Of a stretch of 64,000 nucleotides of DNA, positions 45,090 through 55,749 are shown piece by piece. The DNA lies in contig JAJEKV010000002.1 of the NCBI GenBank assembly GCA_021234155.1, positions 15,601,428 through 15,665,427 on the forward strand, written 5' to 3'. The DNA is from Isoetes taiwanensis. Lineage: Eukaryota; Streptophyta; Lycopodiopsida; Isoetales; Isoetaceae. The translations under genes were made by a program, and so were the position numbers. Position 1 is the stretch's first letter. Each line of letters begins with the position of its first letter. The notes below the pieces were generated by a model, which ran no database searches, was not told where the DNA came from, and worked only from the letters and a program-made list of their open reading frames with translations.

Positions 45090-46175
45090 GTTAAATAAAA
45101 GATAAACTCTGTATGATTAAAATATTATTTTTTTTTAAATATTTAAAGAAGATAATTTTCAATTAAACTCGAATACATTTATGTTTTAATAATAACTATT
45201 GAATAGTTTATTTTTGATTAAATAAAACATATTGAAAATTAATCGATAATAAACTGAATCTAAACTTTCTTTAAAGTAATTTTAGAAGTGTAAAAGTTTG
45301 TAAATTGTGAAAATTCTCATAATAGTTTTAAGTCAATCGCTTATCACACTATCAAGTTTCATTTAGAAATTATCATTGCCAAACTTTAAATTTGTTAAAT
45401 CACCGAAAATTGAAATTTATACATGCATGCATCTATGTGGCTTTGGTAGCTTGAAACGCAATAAAAATCTCATGGGAATCACATACCACTGACCATTCAA
45501 GAACCCTAAACTGGAGTTTCCATTGCCGACATCCAAAGTGTCGAAGTAGCTGAGCTTGATGCACGACTGCAAGATTTCTTTAGATACAAGCCGCTCCCAA
45601 TCTTTGCAAACGATTAAGGCAGGTTTGAGGTCCGGTAAAGGCACCTTCTGAAGTATAAGCAGTATGAGCTCCGATGGAAGGTCTGGAGTTTGTCATTTAG
45701 GATGAATCTAAACGGCTTCCAGTTCTCTTGCACATTCAAACCTGCTATCTCAATGCTTTTAGTTTTCATTGCAACAAGTAAGAAATGCCATTGCAAATAC
45801 GAATGGGTCTTCATTTGCTACACCGGTGATTGCTGACATGGAACAGGTGGGTCTGATGCTAATGGTGGCACACCCTATATCCAAGGAAATTAGTGGGTTG
45901 CTTACCCTAACAATACAGTCGTCGAGGAGCAGAATTGTCGGCGACTTTTTCTTGTTTTATTGATTTTAATTTACCTTTCAAGCAAAAATTAGTTTCGAAA
46001 CCAATTTTATTCTTTGATAACCATTATACTTTTAATTTAAAGATGAACTTATATAATTAAAATTTATAAATATTATAACAATCAAGAAGAATTAAACAAT
46101 ATATATATATTCTTATAATAGTTTCTTTGTGCTATCTATCAAATCTGAATAAGTCTAAGTTTTGTTGAATATGTC
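45090..46175. mobile_element. AT-rich foldback element, copy 2, with captured gene fragments
   Basis: Interior homology with copy 1 from about 45090 (GATAAACTCTGTATGATTAA) and the right terminal repeat to about 46175; the left terminal repeat is missing. Homology is interrupted at about 45421-45962 by unrelated, less AT-rich DNA that includes an F-box fragment. Confidence 0.72.
45417..45690 (-). pseudogene. F-box domain gene fragment inside the foldback element
   Basis: The minus strand reads DLPSELILLILQKVPLPDLK, ALIVCKDWERLVS and then a Gly/Asn-rich stretch. The LPxEL...PL.DL..A..VCK.W..L pattern is an F-box, the SKP1-binding segment of SCF ubiquitin ligases. There is no start codon in frame and no second domain, so it is a captured piece, probably one exon. 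Confidence 0.62.
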
Positions 46176-46380
46176 ATATCTCCAGGTGTTCCGGGTGCTG
46201 TTTTCATTCATGGAGCACTCTGCCGCTGCTATCAATTATCTCATTAGCCATGTTTATTACCCTGAATTTTGTCCCATTTGTGTTTCTGTAAGCAAGGATT
46301 GCTTGAATCTGGGGCACCAAAAAATAAGAGTATACCAAAAAAATGACGGAGAGCAAATCAATGTGGAATATCTGAATATT
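46093..46380 (+). repeat. Direct repeat unit 2 (foldback right end plus flank)
   Basis: Second copy of the unit at 44705-44998, including TCATATCTCCAGGTGTTCCG and the GGAGCACTCTGCCGCTGC segment. Here it also has GTTGAATA before the flank, as in the complete foldback copy at 40 kb, so this is the less deleted copy. Confidence 0.85.
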
Positions 46381-46382
46381 CT

Positions 46383-46608
46383 AGTATTGTGATTTGCTAC
46401 GGGGCATAGTCCCCGAGTTCTGTGTACTGGGGCTAGTCCCCACGTTTGATTTTGGCTTCGGCCTTTTTGGTTTGGTCACGGGGCTTGGTCCCCGAGTTTC
46501 AGTCTGGGCTTTTGCCCTATCTTTTGTATTAGGTCCCATAACCCGATTGGGTTCCGTGGACGTTAAAATAAATTCCTTCCTTCCTTCCTTCCTTCCTTCC
46601 TTCCTTCT
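46383..46608 (+). mobile_element. SINE-like element sharing the LINE A 3' end
   Basis: About 190 nt with three small hairpins (CGGGGCATAGTCCCCG, TGGGGCTAGTCCCCA, CGGGGCTTGGTCCCCG). Then comes GGTCCCATAACCCGATTGGG and TTCCGTGGACGTTAAAATAA, matching the last block of LINE A, and a (TTCC)n tail at 46573-46608. It has no coding frame. It could be a SINE mobilised by family A enzymes or a diverged LINE stub. Confidence 0.65.
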
Positions 46609-46889
46609 CATTAATGAGACGGTTTTATCATTAATTATACAAGAAATTATTCATTAATTATACAAGAACATTTCTCTTTTTCAAAACTGTGCAGTTGGAC
46701 CCCAGTTAACATCCAACATTCTCTTCTGCAATGGCCAAGTGATTCTAGATTGATGTGAAGCAACTTCGTAAGATCTTACATTCTAACTCTAATTTAGAAA
46801 TTACAAAGTACAATATTTAGCTTAGTCTTTTAAAAAGTTGGTCAATACTTTTTGTTATTGAAGGTTCATGTGTTCACAGACATCAAACA

Positions 46890-47105
46890 TCAAGTAGAAT
46901 TATCAATTTGCAGAACTGAAGATGCCTCATCATCACTAGAATGATATTTTTGCGAATAATATAAATTACGAAATAAATCCAAAAGGAACTCCAATACAGC
47001 ATCTCTCGACACAAAGGCTGGTGAGTTACCAAAGGCGCTCATCCACCATCCATAAAAATCATCTAGATTTAGCTCAATAATGTAGTCTTTTTTCATCTGT
47101 GCCAT
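46890..47105 (-). CDS. Small open frame (71 codons), unrecognised
   Basis: Starts MAQMKKDYIIELNLDDFYGW directly after a TTTGCAG acceptor-like site and ends SSVLQIDNST. Its composition is acidic and coding-like. No family recognised; possibly a short gene or exon. Confidence 0.25.
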   Translation of the reverse strand: MAQMKKDYIIELNLDDFYGWWMSAFGNSPAFVSRDAVLEFLLDLFRNLYYSQKYHSSDDEASSVLQIDNST

Positions 47106-47559
47106 CTCTGCAAATCAAAATATAATTGCAAATCAACTCAAACGTTCGCTACAATTTCACACAACGATAGAATCCACATACGCATTACGCCAAGATTAAG
47201 GATGAAAGAAAAATGCTAGTTTCATATTAAACAATCCAAGCTTTAGCAATGTAACAAAATGGGAGAATATTTACCTTGCATGCAATTAGTGAAGCAGAAG
47301 AGAAACGCTCACAATAGCTCTTCAAGTGCTCTCAATGCGTCGAGACAATAAGAAGACCTTCTATTTATAAGATGGAGTTTTGTTGGATGATCGACACACA
47401 TGACTAATCTAGGGCTATATTTATGCCAAGTGCCTATATCACAACTCGCATGTAATCTTTAATATCATTCGATATATATTTCATATCCATAATTATCCTA
47501 AAATGGATATCATTAAGATTCTATATATATTGGGATTGATATCTTCTAACAAATTTGCC

Positions 47560-47790
47560 AATGGCCGCAATAAATGCAAAGTGCACACATGTCGTGCTTT
47601 GATAATTCGCAATATGCAAAGTGTATTAATGGCCGCAATAAATGCAAAGTGCACAAATCTGCCATAAATGTGATGAATGCAACGTGTCATTCTATGGTAA
47701 TGCTCATATCTTCCTCTGCCATAAATGCTCATAAATGCCTCAAATCTGAAATTAATGCCATAAATGCCTCAATGCAACGTGTCATGCTCT
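47560..47790. repeat. Short direct repeats in non-coding DNA
   Basis: A 27-nt word beginning AATGGCCGCAATAAATGCAA occurs at 47560-47586 and 47628-47654. ATGCAACGTGTCAT occurs twice later, and CATAAATGC recurs several times. Confidence 0.7.
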
Positions 47791-48153
47791 CCTAATTTGT
47801 AAGGAAGATATTAGAGGCGAGCAGAAAAATGTAACTGCCTTATAATAGGAAGGAAAATCTCAAGTACAATGCACAAGTGTGCTTTATAGAGAAGCACATG
47901 AGAAAATTGATGACCAGCTTAGAGCTTCATATTATAGAATTATGAGCTCTAAAACATACATAAAAATAGATCAGCAGCAAATAAAAGTTTGCCAGTATCC
48001 AAAATGATCCAAAATATGAACAGATCGAAGAAGGCTCGTTTTGGTGAAGCTGTAACTTTGTTTGAACTGCAAACACCTGCAAAACGGATAATCTTTCCCA
48101 AAAAATAAACTAGATCAAGACTAAATAAAAGCAGGAGCATGTTTGGCAGAGGG

Positions 48154-48606
48154 CTATGGATGTGGGTACCAGGGATCAGAGAAGAAAATAGAGTTAACGT
48201 AGGCATTGAAAGGACCTGTAGACCCGAAGAAGTAGTGATCAGGCCCCCAGTTATTATTGTAGAAAAGCCGAAACTTATCCTTGTCCTCCAATAATATCAG
48301 TAGAGAGCCATACAAATCAGCCAGAAGTTTGTGGTTATAGTACATGGTTCTGTACCTTGTCAACTGCCTTTCTGTGAGGATGAAATTATGATTGGACAAG
48401 AATGTCCACAGGCAATGAATCTGAACCACTTCCCTGCAGAAAATGGATGCCCATAAGTCTTCACTCTCTTTCTGATATCTCATGTGCCCTTTCTTCATGA
48501 GGTAAGATTCCATGGATGTTGCAATGTCATTCTTCATGACCCGATCCTTTGGAGCTTGGCTGAATGGTGAATTGTCATCGAATTTCCTTGCCCCATCACC
48601 ACGAAG
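48154..48606 (-). CDS. Unrecognised open frame downstream of LINE C
   Basis: About 150 codons after the LINE C stop, ending SDPWYPHP. It reads FLRGDGARKFDDNSPFSQAP, then WASIFCREVVQIHCLWTFLS and TMYYNHKLLADLYGSLLILL. The even composition suggests real coding sequence. There is no poly-A tract between it and LINE C, so it may be part of that element, or a gene piece joined to it. I recognise no family. Confidence 0.35.
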   Translation of the reverse strand, partial: LRGDGARKFDDNSPFSQAPKDRVMKNDIATSMESYLMKKGHMRYQKESEDLWASIFCREVVQIHCLWTFLSNHNFILTERQLTRYRTMYYNHKLLADLYGSLLILLEDKDKFRLFYNNNWGPDHYFFGSTGPFNAYVNSIFFSDPWYPHP

Positions 48607-48610
48607 GAAA

Positions 48611-50425
48611 TTAAGGTATTCTAGGATCATCAGAAAGGAAAGCATTAGAATCCACAACATTCAAATTTGAAGCAAATAAATGATAATAATCCCTATAATT
48701 GCCGTGATTCTCCCAATTCCTGTCATAATTAGATCCAAATTTATTTTTATGAGCAGTGGCAATAGTCTCAAAGTCAAATTGAAAATTCATCTTTATCCAG
48801 AAGGTAGAGGATCTTTTCTTTCCATACAAAACACGGTTTCTGGCTTTCCAAATATTCCAAAGAGCAATGTATATTACTATATTTTTAAAGCTGTCATTGT
48901 TTTGGATAAGAGAAATAAAATTCCCATCACATAGAATCCCAAATTTATCAGCAATCCAATTCCAAAAACTATTCAACTTGGTACAGTAAAAAATATGAGC
49001 CATATCTTCAATAGCATTACATCCCATAGGACAATTTGGCATAATGTTAGGATATCTTTTTGACAACGAGTGTAAATTATTTAAACTGCCATTGGCAAGA
49101 AGCCATATAAAATAGGAAATTTTAGGAGGACAGTATGAATTCCAAACATTCTGGAAGAGAACCTTAAGCTGAGCATGATAAATACCCCATTTAATCATGG
49201 CTTTATTGTGAAGAGGATTAAAAGACAGGGCATTATAAACATTCCTCACTTTGTAATCATGCTTGCCATTTAAAAACCAGTCTCCTTTTCCAGAGTTAGG
49301 AGAAAGATTAGACAGGAAAGGCTTGATAAAAGAATAGACCTTTCTGTCAGAGGAGGTACCCTTTATAAAATTTTTGAGAGCAGTCCAAGAGATTAGCCTA
49401 CCTCCAACAAATAGATCTCTAATGAAGTATAACCCAGCTTCATGCCATTTCTTACATATCCTTGGGTGCTTGATGGCCAGAACTGTAGAATTTTGATCAG
49501 CTAGAATAGGGTTCCAAAAGATAGGCAGATCTGAATGGAGTTTATCTCTAGAGATGAACTGGAAATGAGGAGAAATCGAATTCCAGGCCTTTACCATTAA
49601 AGGAGAGATATTGGATGCAGGTTTCAAATGAGTGAAGGCAGAACTAGGTAATAAGTGATGAATAGATGGGTGGCCATAAGGACGACTTTGATTTATCCAG
49701 AATCTGATGAATTTGTAGGCAGGAGAATGACTCCCATGAATAGCCTTCCAGACAAATTTACCTGCAAGAGATTGGGCTTGGAGAAAGAGATTTTTACAAC
49801 CAAGGCCACCACAGCTTTTAGGCTTGCATATAGAGTTCCAGTTAACTAGATGATTACCTTTCCAAATGAAATTCCTGATAATTTTCTCCAACTTTATAGA
49901 AACACATTTAGGAGCAACAAGAGCAGTAGAGAAGTAGACATGTGAGCTTGCAAGGACAGAGTTAGCTATGATAGTTCTACCAGCTAGAGTGAGATAATTC
50001 CTGTAATTGTTCAACTTTTTTTTTATTCTTTGAAGAATAGGATCCCAGAGACCTTTTAAGCTATGGTCTAATGATAAAGGCATGCCTAAGAGCTTAGTAG
50101 CTTGACCAGATGGGAGAACATTAATGCCAAGCAACTGCTGATGAGGAATATCACCAATAATGAGACTTTTATTGATATTAAAGTTAATTCCAGATGCAGC
50201 TGAGAATTGATTAATAACTTTAAGAAAGCAATCAATATTGGTCAAATCAGCTTCAAGAAAGGAAAAAGTGTCATCAACATATTGAAGCATAGTGAGATAC
50301 TCATTTGAGTTAGGAAGCTTAAGACCTTTGATTAGGCCATTATCCTGGTAATAAGAAATGACTCTGGTAAGAAGATCAGCTGCTACCAGGAAGAGATAAG
50401 GTGCAAGAGGGCAGCCCTGTCTCAC
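48611..50425 (-). pseudogene. LINE C ORF2: reverse transcriptase palm to zf-RVT end
   Basis: 604 codons open. Begins RQGCPLAPYLFLVAADLLTR, then the active-site variant MLQYVDDTFSF (YVDD), the RVT-typical LLGMPLSLDHSLKGLWDPIL, and a C-terminal zinc-binding pattern CPMGCNAIEDMAHIFYC (CX3CX7HX3C) followed by IALWNIWKARN. It ends SDDPRIP. Confidence 0.88.
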
Positions 50426-51282
50426 ACCAAAGAAAGGGAGAAGAAACCAGAGGGCACACCATTTATAAGAACAGCAGATTTAGATCTTAGGTTTAGACCA
50501 AGGATAAGATTAATAAGCTTGGGATGAAAACCAAATTCTAAGAAATCCCATCTGACTGAGTCAAAGGCCCATTTGAAATCTAGTTTGAGAAGAATGCAAT
50601 TTTGACTAGAAATTTTATTCCAATGCAAACCCTCCATAGCTGCCACATAATTATCAAGAATATATCTCTTAGGAAGAAAGGCTGACTGATTTGGACTGAT
50701 ATTCTTTTGCAAGAAACTGTTAATTCTGAGAGCAATAATTTTGGCACACAGCTTGTAAGTAGTATTGGTAAGAGAGATAGGTCTCCAATCCTGGAATTTA
50801 GTAGGATGATCAACTTTTGGAATCAAAGAGATGAAACCACTAGCAATAGAAGATTGAAGGTAATCATTATTCCAGAAGTCATGAATCATAGAGGTAAGAT
50901 CATTTTTGAGAATGTCCCAGAACTTGATATAAAATTCAGCTGGCAGACCATCAGGACCAGGAGATTTGCCCTTGCTGAAAGAAGATAGAGTAGAAAGAAT
51001 TTCTTGCTGAGATGGAGGAGCAGTAATAGAATCACTCATCATTTCAGTAGCAGAAGGCAGAATATTGTTCACTATATTTTTGAAATCATTAGCCTCTGCC
51101 ATGTCATTGGAAGGGATAGGCTTATTCAGAAAGATGTCCATATATTTATCCTTGAAGAAAGTGGCAATATCAGAATGGGAGGAATATTTATTACCATTGT
51201 CATCAACAACTTCAGTTATAGAGTTTCTCAACACTCTGCTCTTTGCTACTCTAAAGAAGAATTTAGAGCTACCAGAATCCAT
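50422..51282 (-). pseudogene. LINE C ORF2: N-terminal reverse transcriptase part
   Basis: 286 codons with FSKGKSPGPDGLPAEFYIKF, FISLIPKVDHPTKFQDWRPI, SLTNTTYKLCAKIIALRI and LLKLDFKWAFDSVRWDFLEF, the fingers and palm motifs of L1 polymerases. It overlaps the next piece by four bases after a one-base shift. Confidence 0.88.
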
Positions 51283-51571
51283 CTAATTAGTATATTTTAC
51301 CTTACATCTGATAGCAGAGCCCTTAGCCTCTATCTCTTCAATGTTCCTAATTTTCTTTTCCAGAATTTCCTCTCCAATTTGCAGATTTAAATTTGAAGGA
51401 TCTTGTTGAAGTAAAGATCTGATATCCTTCATGAACATGAGGAGTTGATTTTTATCTTTACTGCAGTGGAGATGCATAGCTTTAGACCAGCTTTTGATCC
51501 AGGCCTTTATAGCTTTAATTTTAGAGTAGAAATGATTCATTTGATGCATGTTCCTGTTATCAGCAGCCAGA

Positions 51572-52332
51572 TTATCCATTCTCACAACTTCCTTGTCTTT
51601 GGATTTTGATGACATGAGAAGTATGAAGAAACTGAGGCTGATGATCCGAGATAGAAGTTCCTTCATCACTAGTAACATAGCTGTTGTCCCAGAAAGAAGT
51701 GGCAGGGTTGGAAACATAAAATCTGTCCAAAGTGCAATAGACACTTGCTTTATCTTTTTGTTTATTGGACCAGGTATAAGTAGCAGTAGAAGAGGGTATA
51801 TATATCAGACCATTATCTGTTAAAAGAGAGTCCCAAACTTCTTTCTCAGTTCTAGTCATATTGATTTTATTCCCTAACTTCAAATCCCAGGAAGGGGTGT
51901 TGTTAAAGTCACCAGCAAGAATCCAATTGTCCAAATTTTGAGAGGCTAACCAGGAGTTAATTTCAGTCCAAAAAGGTTCTCTATCTTTAGGGGTAGTTGG
52001 AGCATAAATGTTAACAATACCAAAGATGGAGTTGGATATAGAAAGAATAACAATCTGCCAAGTCTTGGAGGGACCATTATGGAAAGAAATATGGCTAAGA
52101 TCTCTCTTTCAGATGATTGCAAGTCCACCACTAGCACCAGTAGAGTCAATCCAAATAGAGGAGGAATTGGGGTAAATCCATTCTCCCAAATTGCTGCACT
52201 CAAAAGATGGAAGTTTGATCTCTTACAGAAGAATGATGTCAGCATTGTATAATCTGATCTGAGCAATGGCTCGTCTCCTTTTAAGAGGACCTTAATGCCT
52301 CTAAGATTCCAGGATAATATCTTCATATTCAA
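51572..52332 (-). pseudogene. LINE C endonuclease pieces
   Basis: Begins MNMKILSWNLRGIK (first catalytic Asn in WNLRG), later GFTPIPPLFG in a shifted frame, GIVNIYAPTTPKDRE, DNWILAGDFNNTPSWDLKLG (GDFN motif), and SDHQPQF at the end. A stop and frameshifts near 52110-52200 break it. Confidence 0.8.
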
Positions 52333-52359
52333 TATGAGAAATAAGATAAAGGAGAAGAC

Positions 52360-53856
52360 TCAAATTCTGGATTTTTTGGATTTTTTTTTGCTCCTAGTAT
52401 TTTGAGCAGGAGTCTTGTTCATACCAGATAAGATCTTCCCTAAGTTATTCCCTATCTTTTTAGTAGATCTTTTGGCTGGTTGATCTATTTCAGGCATAGA
52501 AGTTTTAGCAGATTTTTCTAAAAAATATTCTTCCTTACCCCAATTTTCTTTATCCATTCCATAGTCCTCACTATATCTATAGTCAGAACAACCACCAGGA
52601 TAAAAATGAAACATAGAATTATTATCAAGAGTATTTAAGGGAGCAGAATCTGGCACTTGCCTGATAATAGCATTCTCTTGAAGCTCCTTTTGCTCTTCTA
52701 AATCTTCCTTATCCTCTGGAGTCTCAGGAACAAAGTCAGAAGTAGCCACCACATTAGATTCATTGCCCTGGGAATGAACCTGATCTTCTGCATCATGGAC
52801 CATTTGAATTTGCAGGGAAGCTAGCTGATCTGCAAACTTACTAGATATTCTTGGAGGACTGAAGGGTTCTTCCATTATGGGGGAGTCTAAATCAATGAGA
52901 GATGGAAGAGAGGACTGAATGAGAGGGATGAGTTGAGGTGAGTTGTGAGATGTGGCAATCTCAGGTGGGGGTGGTGAAGGAATGACATGAGAAGAGGAAC
53001 ATGCTCTGCTCTTATCTAAATCAAAACCTAGATTATTATTTAGGTCAGATAATACCTGAAAAGGGTTTTGATAGTCGATATGCAGGTAACTTGATGTTGA
53101 TGCAGGTTGACTTGATGCTGCTGATTATCCTTAGACATAACTTCAGAGATTTGACTTGTAGTTTTAGTCAAACACATATCAAAGTGGCCATGAGGCACAT
53201 TAGAAGTTATGTTTTGCTGGGACAAACTTGCTGGAGGCAATGATGTAGGCTGTGAATTCTTTTGAGTAGAGTTCACCTTTTGCTTAGCTTTGCCTTGAGA
53301 TTTCATAATTAAATATCCGTTCTTGCTCATGTTCTTGATGGGATTAGTCCATAAGGCTGTAAGAGCATTGACCCTTGTCTTGGTTTTTAGCATCTTTGAT
53401 GATGTTGCTTAAGGTCAAGCTTAAATCATGAGTGGCATGATTTGCTTTTTCTGGAATAAACCCTTTGACCAGAAGTTTGGGTTCTCCAATTGTTATGCCA
53501 TTGCTTATCTTATGTCTGAAGGAATTGTCTTCACTAAGCTTGTCTTTAGCTTTCATCTGCTCCCTTGCTGCTTTCTGTTTCTGAATCCTTTTATAACTGC
53601 CATTTACTTTGGTCCATTTGAAATTTTCATTTTCTGGCACTTTTTGAAATGAATCCAGATCCTTAACACTATTTTCCTGAGTTACACCTTCATTAGCTGA
53701 CTGCACCATGGTTTTATCTCCAGAATGAAGAGGAGCCATACATACTTTCTCACCTGCATCTACATTTATCCTATTTTCTTGCTGAAAACCTGTAGAAGAT
53801 TTGCAATCAGAGTACCAGAAATGTCTTTGAAAACATTTTTGGCATTGGGAAGGCAA
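52360..53856 (-). pseudogene. LINE C ORF1, C-terminal part with zinc-knuckle-like motif
   Basis: Near 53850 it reads LPSQCQKCFQRHFWYSDC, a CX2CX3HX5C relative of the CCHC knuckle in plant L1 ORF1. Low-complexity Lys/Ser/Asn text follows, then frames 53393-53040 and 52875-52360, ending in a basic tail (KKKSKKSRI) just before ORF2. The C-terminal part carries many acidic residues. Confidence 0.6.
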
Positions 53857-53862
53857 TCTAGA

Positions 53863-54402
53863 TCATCTAAGAGCTAAAGATGATTCTACTCCAAAGGCAT
53901 CTTTGAAGGGAATAGAGAGAGGAATTTCTTTGGATAAGTCTACTTGAACAAAGGCTCTTCGAGGTCTAGATGGAGAGTACTCTGTTGAGATGTAAGTGCC
54001 AATTGAATTGAAGAGAAGCTTGAAACATTCTTCATCCCAATAGATAGGATTAAGGCCGAAAAGGGAGGTTGAAGCAATGCAAAGATTGTTCATTTGGTCA
54101 ATGTCAAGTCTCGGATGCCATTTTAGGAAGGTCAGCTGAGAGGTCTCATAAGTCAAAGGACCATAGTTGAGAAAGAAATTGGTTGATCTGGCATTTCCAC
54201 ACTCCATCATGATGTACGAAAAATTGAGCCAGTAAACTGCCTGGATTATGATTCCTTTGTTTAGGTTAAGGAGATAAGCCCATAATTTATCAAGCTTAAT
54301 ACCACATTTTTGGACCTTGACAATGACAGCAAACTGAGATAAAGCATCAATTTTAGAATGAACAATCGGAAGATTGAGAGAAATACCATTGTAGATACTC
54401 AT
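53863..54402 (-). pseudogene. LINE C ORF1, RRM/DUF4283-like core
   Basis: About 180 codons with FLKWHPRLDIDQMNNLCIAS and GTYISTEYSPSRPRRAFVQV, the pattern of the DUF4283-type nucleic-acid-binding domain in plant retroelement proteins. The zinc-knuckle piece follows immediately. Confidence 0.6.
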
Positions 54403-54641
54403 TTTCCTTTCTTGGATATGAGGCGGTTTAGTCCTTTACAATCTGCCATCCAATTCTTCATCCGATCGTAACTCCGGGTGGCTTCTCGCTACTCCATATG
54501 GAAGAGGAACTTGGGTAATTGGGTTGAGGGGATGAAGAATACCCCTGTGATCAGGATCAGCAGAGAGATTATTCCAGAAAGGGACTTCGTGCGAAATTGG
54601 ATCCATTGTTGATTTAGAAGATAGCAGATTTTCAAAATTCC

Positions 54642-55083
54642 CAAAGGAAGGAAGGAAGGAAGGAAGTTACTTTTATCGTCCACGGAGACCAATCGGTCTA
54701 TGGGACCCAATACAAAAACGCAGCAAGCGGATTACTGCCCGGATTAAAAAACCCCCGCCCCGAAGGGTTTTCGAGGGAAAAACCGTGGCAGCAATCAGCC
54801 TGCTGACAAACTGTGCTAATCATATAAAATGCAGAAACATCCCAATATATACAGTCATGCACCACCCCCGTAGTGCCTAGTCAGCGGACAGCCAGGCGGG
54901 GGCAAAGGTGACCTCGCAGGTCCAGTACCTCCTGGATGTATGACCCCAGGGCACGTACTGACGGTGTGTTCATCAGCAAATGCAAGGGCACGTCCAGCCG
55001 TACTAAGGGAGCGTATCTGGCCCGAATCTGACTGAACGCTGGGCAACTCTGGAAAGTGTGAGACTCATCCTCAACGGCACCCG
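54642..55083 (-). mobile_element. LINE family A (copy A5), 5'-truncated, nested in LINE C ORF1
   Basis: Carries the ORF2 C-terminus (AVEDESHTFQSCPAFSQIRA), the 3' hairpin at 54730-54796, the CGGTCTATGGGACCCAATAC block and an (AAGG)n tail at 54645-54667. LINE C coding sequence stops at TILFT on one side and resumes as FGNFENLLSSKS on the other, so the insertion point is exact to a few bases. Confidence 0.88.
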
Positions 55084-55416
55084 TAAAGAGGATGGTATTT
55101 TGAGGCTTCTCTTGAAAAGAAATTAAGTTCTGGAGAACAGAGGCTCGTTCTTTTGCGGGAAGATTGGCGAAGGAATGAAGGAAAGCTAGATTTTTAGGGT
55201 TTTCTGTGAAATTATAGACCATTGCAAAAGCTCAGGGTGATACAACAAAAGTACTCGAACAAAATTAAACGACAAAAAGGGAAAAGGGAGAAAACAGGGG
55301 AAAGAAACCATTAGAAAGGACCAAATTTAACTAAAAGAGATCGGATTGCCAATCCAAATGCCATTCCTGTTTGATTCATGGATTACTATGAAGAGAATCC
55401 TTCAATTCCGATGATC

Positions 55417-55743
55417 TTAAGGGGAAATTCCACCTATCTGAACTGAAATTTGCTGAGAGTATATTTCCACAGAAATCTTATGGTCAATCCAATCACAATG
55501 CACTCTGAATGTCCCTGTTGGAGCTACCGAACTCGAACCAATAAATTCTTCCAACCAAGAATTGGTGATTTCAACCTCAAATTCGACAGTGCTGGGGACA
55601 AAGGAATACTCTGATGTAAACAGGTCTTCAGGGAAAAGTTGATGTATAATCAATGAATTCCAGAGCTCAGAAGCCGTACCTCTTAAGAATCCACAAATGA
55701 TTCTAGATCTGTCCCTTATAATTGTGAAAACATTTGTCTCCAT
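55417..55743 (-). CDS. Open frame of 108 codons upstream of LINE C (unrecognised)
   Basis: METNVFTIIRDRSRIICGFL ... FEVEITNSWLEEFIG ... FRVHCDWIDHKISVEIY. The composition looks coding and it lies just before LINE C on the same strand. It may be part of the LINE 5' region or an unrelated small gene. Confidence 0.3.
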   Translation of the reverse strand: METNVFTIIRDRSRIICGFLRGTASELWNSLIIHQLFPEDLFTSEYSFVPSTVEFEVEITNSWLEEFIGSSSVAPTGTFRVHCDWIDHKISVEIYSQQISVQIGGISP

Positions 55744-55749
55744 AGAGAG

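Larger units (their letters stand above)
48611..55222 (-). mobile_element. LINE family C (plant-type L1), nearly full length, with nested LINE A5
   Basis: Minus strand, about 6.2 kb without the nested copy. Order: ORF1 (55222-52360, several breaks), endonuclease (52332 to about 51570), reverse transcriptase (51282-49700) and zinc-ribbon C-terminus (to 48611). The ORF1 style and the zf-RVT-like end are those of angiosperm L1 elements. Frameshifts at about 52170, 51600, 51290 and 50430 make it inactive. I see no 3' poly-A. Confidence 0.88.

Noticed and set aside
45769-45963. Plus-strand 64-codon frame in the captured segment
   Set aside because: Looks partly coding (FATPVIADMEQ) but no family recognised and no splice or start evidence.
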